From Tenacibaculum holothuriorum (GTDB taxonomy: Bacteria; Bacteroidota; Bacteroidia; Flavobacteriales; Flavobacteriaceae): 64,000 nt of DNA. Below, one piece after another: positions 27,922 through 37,265 of the stretch (positions are counted from its first letter, which is position 1; the number at the start of each line of letters is the position of its first letter). The notes beneath the pieces were generated by a model. It saw nothing but the letters and a program-made list of their open reading frames with translations. It was not told the DNA's origin and made no database searches. Position numbers and translations under genes: made by a program. Location: the NCBI RefSeq assembly GCF_002120225.1, contig NZ_LAPZ01000001.1, forward strand, positions 496,001-560,000. The letters run 5' to 3'.

Positions 27922-28503
27922 ATGTTAGGATTAAAATTTGAAACTGAAACTTCTTGGGTAGATGTTGCCGCCAATGGTTTAGAACAACTATTAACCGATC
28001 ATGCTTTTGCCGAAATTAAAGCTTCAGGAAATGCAACTTCTATTATCATAAACTATTCTGAAGAGACTGAATTAGTAAAAGATATGAGTGACATTGCTAT
28101 AGAAGAAATGGAACACTTTAGAATGGTTCATAATGTGATGATAGAAAGAAATATGACTTTAGGGCAAGCAACAAAAAATGACTATGCTTTAAAATTACAA
28201 AAATTCTTTCCTAAATCATCTAACAGAAAAGAAGCCTTAGTTCATCGTTTATTAGTTGCTGCTTTAATTGAAGCTCGTAGTTGTGAACGATTTAAAGTAT
28301 TTTCTGATAATATGAAAGACGAACAACTTTCTAAGTTCTATAAAGATTTAATGATTTCTGAAGCAAATCATTACACTTTATTTTTAGGATACGCTCGAAA
28401 GTATATGGACAGAGAGATTGTTGATAAAAAATGGAGTGATTTGTTAGCTTTCGAAGCAGAAATGATGAAAAGCAGAGGTACAATTGCTAAAGTGCATGGG
28501 TAG
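27922..28503 (+). CDS. miaE: tRNA-(ms2io6A37) hydroxylase-like di-iron protein
   Basis: 193 residues. It is a ferritin-like four-helix protein of the MiaE family, which hydroxylates the isopentenyl side chain of ms2i6A37 in tRNA with O2 and a di-iron centre. The expected ligands are seen: EIKASGNA on helix 1, the EEMEHFRMVH box, EARSCERF on helix 3 and SEANHYTLF on helix 4. The reading frame ends inside the start of the next small gene (8-base overlap), suggesting translational coupling of the group 27922-29149. Confidence 0.9.
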   Translation: MLGLKFETETSWVDVAANGLEQLLTDHAFAEIKASGNATSIIINYSEETELVKDMSDIAIEEMEHFRMVHNVMIERNMTLGQATKNDYALKLQKFFPKSSNRKEALVHRLLVAALIEARSCERFKVFSDNMKDEQLSKFYKDLMISEANHYTLFLGYARKYMDREIVDKKWSDLLAFEAEMMKSRGTIAKVHG

Positions 28504-28711
28504 TTTTAAACCAATAGAAACAATTTCAATTTGTTCTGAATGTAATTCTGAATATTATAAAAATAGTTCAGAAATAAATAATTTATGTCCCGAATGCTCT
28601 TTTAAACTCTATGGTTATAAAAATTGTAATCATAAATTTCAACAAAGCAGATGTGTTAAATGTTATTGGGATGGTAGTAAAAGTAATTACTTAAAGAATA
28701 ACAAACTCTAA
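28496..28711 (+). CDS. Small double zinc-ribbon-like protein
   Basis: 71 residues from the ATG at 28496, which overlaps the miaE-like stop codon (ATGGGTAG). Four Cys pairs or near-pairs are visible: ICSEC, LCPEC, NCNHKF and RCVKC. They fit one or two zinc ribbons. I do not recognise the family. A TTG at 28484 would add four residues, but the overlapping ATG is the more natural coupled start. Coupling to a tRNA hydroxylase suggests, without proof, a nucleic-acid or tRNA-associated role. Confidence 0.68.
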   Translation: MGSFKPIETISICSECNSEYYKNSSEINNLCPECSFKLYGYKNCNHKFQQSRCVKCYWDGSKSNYLKNNKL

Positions 28712-28714
28712 TTT

Positions 28715-29149
28715 ATGTTTAGCAAAGAAGAATCAGCTCGTTTACGCAAAGAATTTTGGACTAGCTTCGGAAAATCATTTCCAAGAAAGTGGTTATTATA
28801 CAATACCAAAATAAAAGGATTTTCTTTTAAATTTCAGGCAGATAGAAAGAAAGCTTCAGTTTGTTTAGACTTTGAAAATCCCGAAGAAATAGCAAATGAA
28901 CTGTTGTACGATCAAATGCTTTCTCTTCGCAAATTACTAGAAGCTGAATTACCAGAAGTTATTTTTGATGATGCTTTTGAGTTAGAAAGCGGTAAATTTA
29001 TAAGACGAATTTACGTTCCTTTCGATAAAAAATTCAGTATTCACAATAAAAATACATGGAGAGATTGTTATGAGTTTTTTGTTGAAACCATGGAAAAGTT
29101 TGAACTTTTCTACTACGAGTACGAAGATTTTATAAAACAAGCTATATAA
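28715..29149 (+). CDS. DUF4268-like protein
   Basis: 144 residues, starting 3 bases after the preceding gene. No signal peptide or membrane segment. The pattern of basic and aromatic residues (RKEFWTSFGKSFPRKWLLYNTKIKGFSFKFQADRKKASVCLDF, described in pieces) matches the conserved domain DUF4268, often found alone or attached to restriction-like proteins. Function unknown; last gene of a three-gene unit before a strong terminator. Confidence 0.75.
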   Translation: MFSKEESARLRKEFWTSFGKSFPRKWLLYNTKIKGFSFKFQADRKKASVCLDFENPEEIANELLYDQMLSLRKLLEAELPEVIFDDAFELESGKFIRRIYVPFDKKFSIHNKNTWRDCYEFFVETMEKFELFYYEYEDFIKQAI

Positions 29150-29186
29150 AAAAACGCCACTTACAAATTTGTAAATGGCGTTTTTC
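29150..29186. terminator. Terminator with long symmetrical stem
   Basis: AAAAACGCCA and TGGCGTTTTT flank the perfect palindrome TTACAAATTTGTAA, giving a stem interrupted by one C.A mismatch. It ends the miaE-like group and faces the convergent DUF4870 gene. Confidence 0.85.
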
Positions 29187-29205
29187 AATTCAAATATTAC
29201 ACAAA

Positions 29206-29541
29206 TTATAAAAATTGTATACTCATTGGGTAACTTGGAGTTTCATTATTACTAGCTTTAATGGCATTAATTATTGGGAAAATAAAATAGAACACTCCAA
29301 TAACTAAAAAACCTAATAATCCTAATCCGAAAAGTAATACTAACGGAATACAGATTAGTACATACAAAAACATAGAAATTCTAAAATTTAGTATGGCTTT
29401 TCCATGCTCATCCATTCCTGAAACTTCATCTTTCTTAACAGCCCATAAAATTAACGGGATTATAAATCCACCAATTCCAGTTACAAAATCAAGTAACTGA
29501 CTCAAGTGAGTTAATACTAATAAATCTTTGTTCTTTGTCAT
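29206..29541 (-). CDS. DUF4870-type membrane protein
   Basis: 111 residues with three hydrophobic segments (about 8-35, 50-75 and 75-100). The pattern LTHLSQLLDFVTGIGGFIIPLILWAVKKDE, then GKAILNFRISM, is the DUF4870/Tic20-like signature: a conserved small integral membrane protein of unknown function. It is a single gene, divergent from mnmE with a 71-base shared upstream region. Confidence 0.85.
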   Translation of the reverse strand: MTKNKDLLVLTHLSQLLDFVTGIGGFIIPLILWAVKKDEVSGMDEHGKAILNFRISMFLYVLICIPLVLLFGLGLLGFLVIGVFYFIFPIINAIKASNNETPSYPMSIQFL

Positions 29542-29600
29542 AATTAAAAAGGTTAGTACTTAATAGACGCTCAATAATCAATTTTGTTACACTTAGTACG

Positions 29601-29608
29601 TATATTTG
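29601..29608 (+). promoter_or_regulatory. mnmE -7 box immediately before the start codon
   Basis: TATATTTG matches TAnnTTTG and ends 4 bases before the ATG at 29613. A transcription start 5-8 bases downstream of the box would fall on or next to the start codon, so the mRNA is likely leaderless. Confidence 0.65.
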
Positions 29609-29612
29609 CAGC

Positions 29613-31007
29613 ATGATTCAAAACGATACTATTATTGCTTTGGCAACTCCAGCAGGTGTTGGAGCTATTGCTGTTATTAGACTTTCTGGTGAAGATGCTA
29701 TAAAAATTGTAGACTCTTTTTTTCAATCTGTAAAAAAGCAAAAATCTTTACTTAAACAGAAATCTCATACACTTCATTTAGGTCATATTGTGAACAATGG
29801 TATTACTTTAGATCAAGTTTTAGTATCAATATTTAAAAATCCGCATTCGTATACAGGTGAAAATGTGGTTGAAATTTCATGCCACGGATCAAGTTTTATT
29901 CAACAAGAAATCATTCAGTTGTTTTTACAAAATGGATGTAGAATGGCAGACAATGGTGAATTTACCATGCGTGCGTTTTTAAATGGAAAGATGGATTTAA
30001 GTCAAGCTGAAGCCGTTGCTGATGTTATTGCTTCAAACTCTGCTGCTTCGCATCAAATGGCAATTCAGCAAATGCGTGGTGGAATTACTAATGAGCTAAA
30101 AGAATTAAGAGCGCAATTATTAGATTTTGCGGCTTTAATAGAGTTAGAATTGGATTTTTCTGGTGAAGATGTTGAATTTGCAGACAGAACAAAATTCAAA
30201 CAGTTAGTTGCTACGATTTCCTCTGTATTGAAAAGATTGATTGACTCTTTTGCTTTTGGAAATGCTATGAAAAACGGAATTCCTGTAGCAATTATTGGTG
30301 AACCTAATGTTGGTAAATCGACACTACTAAATGCTTTATTAAACGAAGAAAAAGCTATTGTTTCAGACATTGCGGGTACCACCCGTGATGCTATTGAAGA
30401 TGAAGTTATTATTAACGGAGTAGCTTTTAGATTTATTGATACTGCTGGAATTAGAGAAACTGAAGATATTGTTGAAAGTATTGGAATTAAAAAAGCCTAT
30501 GAAAAGGCTGAAAATGCACAATTAATTATTTTCTTAATTGATTCAAATAAATATATTTATTCAAGCGACTTATTTCTAGAAGAAATCACAGCTGTTAAAG
30601 AGCGTTTTCCAAACAAACGATTGTTAGTTATTGCTAATAAAATTGATACTTTATCGTGCCATGACACTTCTATCATGCAATCGGAAATTGAGAATTTAAT
30701 TTTACTTTCTGCAAAACAAAAGGTAGGTATTGATGAATTAAAATCTGAATTGACTTCTTTAGTAAACACTGGAGCTTTAAGTAATAATGAAACCATAGTT
30801 ACCAATTCTCGCCATTTCGAAGCGCTTACTTTAGCTTTAGAAAGTATAGAATCTGTTAAAAACGGAATTGAACTTAATATTTCTTCTGATTTATTTGCTA
30901 TTGACATACGTGAATGCTTACGTCATTTAGGAAATATTACTGGTGAATATGATGTAGATAAAGATATATTAGGGCATATTTTTGGTAATTTTTGTATCGG
31001 AAAATAG
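29613..31007 (+). CDS. mnmE: tRNA uridine-5-carboxymethylaminomethyl(34) synthesis GTPase
   Basis: 464 residues, normal length. It acts with MnmG to modify U34 in the tRNA wobble position, using tetrahydrofolate and GTP. The N-terminal formyl-THF-binding domain (IIALATPAGVGAIAVIRLSG; GENVVEISCHGS) is followed by a helical domain and the G domain: GEPNVGKSTLLNALL (G1), DIAGTTRD (G2), DTAGIRET (G3) and NKID (G4). The C-terminal CIGK box, whose Cys is conserved in MnmE, is intact. A strong hairpin follows. Confidence 0.97.
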   Translation: MIQNDTIIALATPAGVGAIAVIRLSGEDAIKIVDSFFQSVKKQKSLLKQKSHTLHLGHIVNNGITLDQVLVSIFKNPHSYTGENVVEISCHGSSFIQQEIIQLFLQNGCRMADNGEFTMRAFLNGKMDLSQAEAVADVIASNSAASHQMAIQQMRGGITNELKELRAQLLDFAALIELELDFSGEDVEFADRTKFKQLVATISSVLKRLIDSFAFGNAMKNGIPVAIIGEPNVGKSTLLNALLNEEKAIVSDIAGTTRDAIEDEVIINGVAFRFIDTAGIRETEDIVESIGIKKAYEKAENAQLIIFLIDSNKYIYSSDLFLEEITAVKERFPNKRLLVIANKIDTLSCHDTSIMQSEIENLILLSAKQKVGIDELKSELTSLVNTGALSNNETIVTNSRHFEALTLALESIESVKNGIELNISSDLFAIDIRECLRHLGNITGEYDVDKDILGHIFGNFCIGK

Positions 31008-31027
31008 ATTTTCTTTCCTTTGATAGT

Positions 31028-31079
31028 ACTTTATTTTCTTTTACTTAACATCTGCGAACTATGAGAAAATAAAGTTTTT
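31028..31079 (+). terminator. mnmE terminator with 12-bp stem
   Basis: ACTTTATTTTCT at 31028-31039 pairs perfectly with AGAAAATAAAGT at 31064-31075, then a T-run. The 24-base loop is longer than usual. Confidence 0.72.
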
Positions 31080-31164
31080 GCTTTTAACATTAAATAACAT
31101 TTTTATAATACTTTTAAAAAGTTAACGTTTTTTATAAAATTTCAATTATTTAGTGCAACACAAT

Positions 31165-34008
31165 ATGACTTTAAATAATAAATTATCTTTTCGATTTATT
31201 TTATTATTTTTTTTCAGTCTTGAACTTTTCTGTCAGAAGAAAATTACTCCTAATTGGCTTACCAATGAAAATGGCTTATCTCAAGGATTTATCTCTGCAT
31301 TACATCAAGATGATAATGGATTTCTATGGATTGGAACAAAATCTGGGTTAAATAGATTTAATGGAAGAACATTTAAACATTTCGAAACTGATATCACTTC
31401 ACTTCAAAATAATCAAATAAGAAGTATAAAAGGAAACAACAATTTTATACTCATTGCTACCGAAGGAGATTTACACCTATACTTACCTAAACACAACACT
31501 TTCAAAACTTTTAACCTTGGTTTTGGCATTGGTGATATTTACAAACAAAACAACAATACCTTTTGGTTAGTTGGTACTAATGGTAAGTTTCATAAACTAA
31601 CACAATTAAAAAAAATTGATAGCAAGAGTATAAAAATTAACAAGTATTTTAAAATTGAAACACATCAAAAAATAAATGTTAACTCTTACTTTAAACTTAC
31701 TACTTTTAAAAATAAAATTCTTTATTTTCAGCAAGATAGTCTTTTTAAAACCCCAACACTCTTTGACATAGAAACTGAAAGAAGTATTGAACTTCCTCAA
31801 ATAAACTCTCAAAAATTTAAATTAAATGCTAAAGTAGGATATACCGTTTTTAATGATAAAATTCTAATTTACACCGATGATGCTATATACATTGGGGATG
31901 AAAATAGCTGGAAGAAACTTCCTATTAACTTTAAAATACTTAATGCAATTTCTCTTCCTAACAATAGATTAGTAGTTTTTAGTACATTGAATGAATATTT
32001 GTTTTTTGAATATGATGCAATTAAAAACGGGCTCGACTTTAATAACGCTACTTATATTTTTAAAACAAAAAAGACAAGATTTTACAATACTTTAGAAGAT
32101 GACTCAGACAATATCTGGGTGGGAACCGCTGGTTACGGTTTAATGAAGTTCAACAATCGTCAACTAAAAATCCAACATTATTTTGAAGGTAAATCAATTT
32201 ATGCAACCCCTTTTATTTCTAATAACGAAACTGTTCATATTTATAACCCGATTACAGAAGAAAACTTAATTATCGAAGGAACTAATTCTTCAGAAAATCA
32301 TTTAATCAAATCATTTTGTAATACATATAAAGAAGTAGAATTTATTCAAAGTAAAAATACTATCTGGGGAGTTACATTTAATTCAGAAGGATTAGAAATT
32401 TACAAGCAAAATCAAAATAAATTTACCTTATTTAAAAAGGTTAAAATCGATTTTGAGTTTCATAAACGTTTCTTTGAAATTGATGAAAAAACCAATCATT
32501 TAATCATCCTTATTGGTGATAAAATTAAACGTATAGATTTAAATAATGGAAATGAAGAAACGTACACACTTAGTCAGAACTACGGGTTTTTATCTTTCCT
32601 CGTAATCAGCAAAAATGAATACTGGATTGGTACTCAACAAGGTTTAGTTCACTTTAAAATTTCAGATAATCAAGTTGATGAGAAGTTCTTTTCTACAAAG
32701 AATTCAAATTTGGCTAACAATAGAGTTTCTTCGTTACATATTGACAATAGTGACTTTAATACTTTATGGATTGGAACCAAAGGAGGTGGTTTGCACAAAC
32801 ACGAAATTGGAAGTACAATTTTTGAACGTATAGGAATTTCTAATAAATTTCCTGATCATACTATTTATGGCATTTTAGAAGACGATAATCATAATCTCTG
32901 GTTAAGTACAAACAAAGGAATTCTAAATTATAATAAAACTACAAAGCAATTTAAAAGCTTCTTAAAAGATGATGGTTTTCAAGGGAACGAATTCAATACA
33001 TTTGCTTATAAAAAGAGTAAAAAAGGAACTTTATATTTCGGCGGAATTAATGGTTTAAATACATTTAATCCAAACGATTTAATACAAAATACCCATACAC
33101 CAAAGGCTTTCATTACTGAATTAAAAATCAATAATAGCCATATTAAAAAAGAGCTATCTTCAGAATTTTTAAAAAGTATCAGTTTAAATCATAATGAAAA
33201 CAACATAAATTTAAAATTTGCTGCAACAGAATTTACTGCCCCTTTTAAAAACAAATTCAGTTATTATTTAGAAAATGCTGAAAAAGAATGGGCTCATGTT
33301 TCACATGAAAATACTGCCAATTATTTGAACTTAAAACCTGGAAGTTATAGTTTTAAATTAAAATCCAGTAATAACGATGGTATTTGGAGTAATGATATTA
33401 CTAGTCTCAATATCAAAATTAGTCCGCCTTGGTATAAAACTAATTTTGCTTACATCTTTTATTTTATCACTTTTAGCTCTCTACTTTTTTATATTATTAA
33501 ACTCAGAGAAAATAGGATTAATCGTTTAAGGAAATACGAAAATACAAAACTAGAAAAACGACTATTAGAAACTGAAATTGCTTATAAACAAAAAGACTTA
33601 ATTGATTTGGCGACTACTATATCTGAAAATACAAAATGGAGAGATTACCTTTTAAATTCTTTGAAAAAAATTAAAGATTCAAAAGGAAAAACTAAAGAGA
33701 AAAATCTTAATGAATTAGTTAACGAAATCAAAGTAAAAACTTCCATTGAAAAAAACAGGTTAGAGTACCAGAGTAAAATCGATATTTTAAATAATGAGTT
33801 TTATAATAATTTATTAGATAAATACCCAAATCTTAGTAAAAATGAATTAAGACTTTGCTCTCTTTTAAAGTTGGAATTATCTTCTAAAGAAATAGCACAA
33901 ATTCAAAATATAGAGCTGCAATCTGTTTATATAAATAGAAGTAGATTGCGAAAAAAAATGAAATTAAACTCAGATGAAAATCTAAATAATATTTTAAAAA
34001 AAATATAG
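31165..34008 (+). CDS. Membrane-bound propeller / Y_Y_Y / LuxR-HTH regulator
   Basis: 947 residues from the ATG at 31165. A GTG at 31153 would add only four residues. Signal peptide or anchor (about 5-22), then two-component-regulator propeller repeats (LWIGTKSGLNRF, IWVGTAGYGLMKF, LWIGTKGGGLHKH, LWLSTNKGILNY). A Y_Y_Y domain (about 680-760, ending SPPWYKTNFAYIFY) leads into one membrane helix (about 765-785), a coiled coil, and a C-terminal LuxR-type helix-turn-helix (LSKNELRLCSLLKLELSSKEIAQIQNI). There is no kinase or receiver domain, so an extracellular signal would pass directly to a DNA-binding domain held at the membrane. It lies next to two large T9SS cargo genes and may control them; this is inference from position. 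Confidence 0.9.
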   Translation: MTLNNKLSFRFILLFFFSLELFCQKKITPNWLTNENGLSQGFISALHQDDNGFLWIGTKSGLNRFNGRTFKHFETDITSLQNNQIRSIKGNNNFILIATEGDLHLYLPKHNTFKTFNLGFGIGDIYKQNNNTFWLVGTNGKFHKLTQLKKIDSKSIKINKYFKIETHQKINVNSYFKLTTFKNKILYFQQDSLFKTPTLFDIETERSIELPQINSQKFKLNAKVGYTVFNDKILIYTDDAIYIGDENSWKKLPINFKILNAISLPNNRLVVFSTLNEYLFFEYDAIKNGLDFNNATYIFKTKKTRFYNTLEDDSDNIWVGTAGYGLMKFNNRQLKIQHYFEGKSIYATPFISNNETVHIYNPITEENLIIEGTNSSENHLIKSFCNTYKEVEFIQSKNTIWGVTFNSEGLEIYKQNQNKFTLFKKVKIDFEFHKRFFEIDEKTNHLIILIGDKIKRIDLNNGNEETYTLSQNYGFLSFLVISKNEYWIGTQQGLVHFKISDNQVDEKFFSTKNSNLANNRVSSLHIDNSDFNTLWIGTKGGGLHKHEIGSTIFERIGISNKFPDHTIYGILEDDNHNLWLSTNKGILNYNKTTKQFKSFLKDDGFQGNEFNTFAYKKSKKGTLYFGGINGLNTFNPNDLIQNTHTPKAFITELKINNSHIKKELSSEFLKSISLNHNENNINLKFAATEFTAPFKNKFSYYLENAEKEWAHVSHENTANYLNLKPGSYSFKLKSSNNDGIWSNDITSLNIKISPPWYKTNFAYIFYFITFSSLLFYIIKLRENRINRLRKYENTKLEKRLLETEIAYKQKDLIDLATTISENTKWRDYLLNSLKKIKDSKGKTKEKNLNELVNEIKVKTSIEKNRLEYQSKIDILNNEFYNNLLDKYPNLSKNELRLCSLLKLELSSKEIAQIQNIELQSVYINRSRLRKKMKLNSDENLNNILKKI

Positions 34009-34010
34009 TT

Positions 34011-34046
34011 AAGAAGAATTCTGATTTAATCATCAGAACTCTTCTT
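34011..34046. terminator. Bidirectional hairpin between the regulator and the LamG protein gene
   Basis: AAGAAGAATTCTGAT and ATCAGAACTCTTCTT form a 15-bp stem with one mismatch (A.C on the plus strand, G.U in minus-strand RNA). It sits between convergent stop codons. Confidence 0.72.
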
Positions 34047-34059
34047 TCATCTAATTAAC

Positions 34060-36975
34060 TTATTTCTTTATAAACTTCAATGAGATCTTACTATTATCAG
34101 TTGTAAAAACTTCTAAAATATATAAACCTGAAGCTAACGATTCGATATTTATTTTGTTAGATCCATCAGATTTAAGATTCATTATATGCTTTCCTAAAAC
34201 ATCATATATACTAAAGCTTGTTATATTTTTGTTAGTTAAAACATTTAACTCTAAACTTGATGGATTAGGAATTAATTTAATATTGAATTTCTCATTTAAA
34301 TCATCTGGTGTACTTAAAGACGAACACGATATTTTAAAATTTGTTTCAGCAGTGGCAACCATCTCTAAATAAATTACTAATGAGTCAGTTCCATCTGTAT
34401 CAGTAATTACACCTTGTTTTAAATTTGCTGGAATAGATCCATTCACTAAAATATTAGCTAAATTTTTACCACACCAATTTTTAATTACAAAACATGGATT
34501 ATCTAATGGATTATCGTTAGAAGCATTAACTGTATAAGATAATGTACTATCTGATGCTAATAATTGATAAGCTCTTTGTTCTAATATATAACCTCCTGTT
34601 ACATTTATCATATTACTCAACTCTGGAGCTTGTTGCCAAGATCTGTATAATCTTCTTAAACTTGTTGCATTCCTATTTGATATTCCTTCTAACCTAAGAT
34701 TTTTTTTCCATCCTCCATTAGTAATAGTCCCCATTTGATACCCATCAGCATCTGGTATAGGCTTTAACATGGCTGTATGTCCAGTTCTAGAACCTCCCGC
34801 AGAATAATCATCAGACCCAGCTGTAGGCTTTTGACCAACAGGCCAGTGGTTATATCTATTAAAATCGTTGTAAGGCCCCCAAAATTCTAGATTAGGACTG
34901 TCATATATAAGAACAGGTCTATAGGGGCTTCCAGTTGTGTTAATAGTTTGTATTTCTGGTTTTGCCCCTGTATTATGTAGCTTGTCTAATGTATTCCAAT
35001 CAAAAGACCAATCCCAATTAACAGCTGTGCTTTGTGTATAACTAGTCACAACATTTTTTAAATCTTTTGGTAAAATATCTAATGGCATTTCACCTGGTCC
35101 TAATAAAAGCATTGGTTCACACCATTCGGCTATTTCTGTATTATTTGTTGTCCACCAAATCATTTCATAAGCATTCATCCCATCTGGATAACAATACATA
35201 TACCAATCTGACCAATCACCCCAACCCGAAGAAGCATTATAATGATTCACTTTTTTATTAGGAAAAATTTGAGGATACCTCCAATGTATTACAACTCTAG
35301 CAGGACTACTTTCAACAATTCTAGCATGACTATACATGTGTTGTTTGTCTGACATGGGTTCATAACAACATTCATATTGCCCGTTAACATCAGTACTAAA
35401 GTTCTCATTAAATTCTGAATTAAATCTTACTTTATTGCCATTGGTATGAAATGGAGAATAGCTAGCTCCTTTCCAAAATATAGTTTTAACAGGCGAATTA
35501 TCATACTCTACCACAATGTCTGAATATTGACCATCTCTAAACAACTGATCCCAAACATTATAAAACTTTAAATTTTCGTATTTAGCTCCAAAACTACCCG
35601 AAGAAGTTCCTTCAGGAATAACTCTCGTTTCCATATCTGGCTTGGTTATAATCTCATTCCCTGGATTAAAGCTATTATAAGATTGTTCTATTTGAGCATC
35701 GCTCAATGCTACATTATATAATTTAAATTCGTCTAATAAAGCATCAAGAGTAAAATGCCATATTGGATTTACATCAGCTATTCCAGATCCTAAAGTAATA
35801 TCATTAGGCGTATTGTTAATTGGAGTATTGAGAATAGTTTCATTTCCTATAACTTCACCATTCATATATGTTTTAGCTACTCCTGAATTTGCATCTATTA
35901 CCATAGCAACATGTCTCCATTGTCTGAAAGGTAAAGCTTTTCCTCCGTAAATATCAGTTACAGTAGTACCTTGTGTTATACGTCCAAATATGTCTCCATT
36001 TTCATCAACATATAAACCAAAAGAATCATTAGTAGGTTGTGTAGCTGTATCTAATTCAAAAGCTGAATCTCCTTTATGAACAATAGCTTGATTAATCCAT
36101 GGAAGTGCTCCTAAAGATATCCAACCTTCTATAGTAAATGTTGTATTTATAGGAGGAAGACTATTATTAGGTAGCGAAATAAAATTATTATAACCATCTA
36201 GTGCTAAAGAAGTACCAGAAACTCCTTTTCTCCAATTTATTTTATTTCCTGATAGTGTTTGATTATATCCTGAAATATTTTCATATACACTATTACCTTG
36301 GGCTTCATCAAAACGCCACCAAGCGATAGGTGTAACTGGGTTTGTTCCTATTATCGGGTTTCCTATAGCTGGTTCTGATGAAGCTGATAACGTCGCAGCA
36401 GTTATAGATACATTTGAAATTCCATTTGGAGTTAATTCAAAAGTTTGAACAGTAATATTTAAAGGGTCTCTCCAATTATCATAACTCAAATCTCCCTTTC
36501 TAATTTCTCTTTTTACATAACCATTACTTTGTATTGTAAAAATTTCATCTACAATAGCTTTATGGTCTACATTCTTCTTTGGATTACCTGCTCCAAAAGT
36601 TGGTAGATACCTCCAATGAACAATAGCTCTTTCTGAATTTACCTCTATTAATTTAACATGCGAAAAGGTATTTACCTTATCTGGTCTAGATTCTGTACCA
36701 TCACCTGAACGAGACACAAGTTCTTCTACATTCCATGTTCCAAAACTAGTTTTCCAATAAGGTAAATAACTATTACCTCTCCAAAAAATTAATTCACTAT
36801 TAGCATCTAAGCGAACTACTAAATCTGCATATTTTCCTGTTCTAGATTCTGCTTCCCAAGCTTGCCCTGTATTCAGTTTTGTATAATAGGCGGTAAATGT
36901 AGATTGGGCGTGTAAAAAAACACTCATTAAACAAAAGACAATTAATAACCTTGTCTTAATTTTAGGGATTTTCAT
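34060..36975 (-). CDS. T9SS-secreted protein with LamG-like insert and duplicated outer module
   Basis: 971 residues. Signal peptide 1-24; type A T9SS sorting domain at the C-terminus (about 900-971, FSIYDVLGKHIMNL ... GLYILEVFTTD). A LamG/concanavalin-like domain occupies about 215-430 (TIEGWISLGALPW, WRHVAMVIDANSG, LDEFKLYNVALSDAQI). It interrupts a module that occurs twice, before and after: LIFWRGNSYLPYW with FSHVKLIEVNSERAIVHWRY, and TIFWKGASYSPFH with YSHARIVESSPARVVIHWRY. I do not recognise an enzyme family; a polysaccharide-binding or -degrading role is plausible for such T9SS cargo. It is transcribed away from the G8-domain gene. Confidence 0.85.
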   Translation of the reverse strand: MKIPKIKTRLLIVFCLMSVFLHAQSTFTAYYTKLNTGQAWEAESRTGKYADLVVRLDANSELIFWRGNSYLPYWKTSFGTWNVEELVSRSGDGTESRPDKVNTFSHVKLIEVNSERAIVHWRYLPTFGAGNPKKNVDHKAIVDEIFTIQSNGYVKREIRKGDLSYDNWRDPLNITVQTFELTPNGISNVSITAATLSASSEPAIGNPIIGTNPVTPIAWWRFDEAQGNSVYENISGYNQTLSGNKINWRKGVSGTSLALDGYNNFISLPNNSLPPINTTFTIEGWISLGALPWINQAIVHKGDSAFELDTATQPTNDSFGLYVDENGDIFGRITQGTTVTDIYGGKALPFRQWRHVAMVIDANSGVAKTYMNGEVIGNETILNTPINNTPNDITLGSGIADVNPIWHFTLDALLDEFKLYNVALSDAQIEQSYNSFNPGNEIITKPDMETRVIPEGTSSGSFGAKYENLKFYNVWDQLFRDGQYSDIVVEYDNSPVKTIFWKGASYSPFHTNGNKVRFNSEFNENFSTDVNGQYECCYEPMSDKQHMYSHARIVESSPARVVIHWRYPQIFPNKKVNHYNASSGWGDWSDWYMYCYPDGMNAYEMIWWTTNNTEIAEWCEPMLLLGPGEMPLDILPKDLKNVVTSYTQSTAVNWDWSFDWNTLDKLHNTGAKPEIQTINTTGSPYRPVLIYDSPNLEFWGPYNDFNRYNHWPVGQKPTAGSDDYSAGGSRTGHTAMLKPIPDADGYQMGTITNGGWKKNLRLEGISNRNATSLRRLYRSWQQAPELSNMINVTGGYILEQRAYQLLASDSTLSYTVNASNDNPLDNPCFVIKNWCGKNLANILVNGSIPANLKQGVITDTDGTDSLVIYLEMVATAETNFKISCSSLSTPDDLNEKFNIKLIPNPSSLELNVLTNKNITSFSIYDVLGKHIMNLKSDGSNKINIESLASGLYILEVFTTDNSKISLKFIKK

Positions 36976-37265
36976 ATTAAAATAAATTTTATAATATTTA
37001 ATTATCCCGAAAAGTACATTAGGTATTTAATAACATAAAATTATCTATGTATACATAGTATATACATTAAACATTAATAATTAGACACAACTTAACACTT
37101 AAGCTAAAAAAACACCAAACAACAAACATAAAAATCTAATAAACAATAAATTAAAAACAATGTATATAAAAAGTATATATACTTAATCTTCAAAAAAATT
37201 ATACGACATATATAAATAAAATAGATTTGTATGTTATTAAATAACAACCCCAAAAGACTAATAAC
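36976..37265. promoter_or_regulatory. Divergent promoter region with two 14-bp palindromes
   Basis: This 290-base gap separates two divergent T9SS cargo genes and has no reading frame of note. It holds two perfect palindromes, CTATGTATACATAG at 37045-37058 and AAGTATATATACTT at 37171-37184. Two further half-palindromes lie close by (GTATATACAT, TGTATATA). Such symmetrical TGTATA-type sites could bind a dimeric regulator. A LuxR-HTH gene is the nearest regulator. On the minus side a near-consensus TACTTTTC lies upstream of the LamG gene. Confidence 0.5.
37222..37229 (+). promoter_or_regulatory. -7 promoter box of the G8-domain gene
   Basis: TAGATTTG matches TAnnTTTG, 36 bases before the ATG. 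Confidence 0.55.

Noticed and set aside
28484..28495. TTG start for the zinc-ribbon gene
   Set aside because: The ATG at 28496, overlapping the upstream stop, is the more usual coupled start. The TTG adds only four residues.
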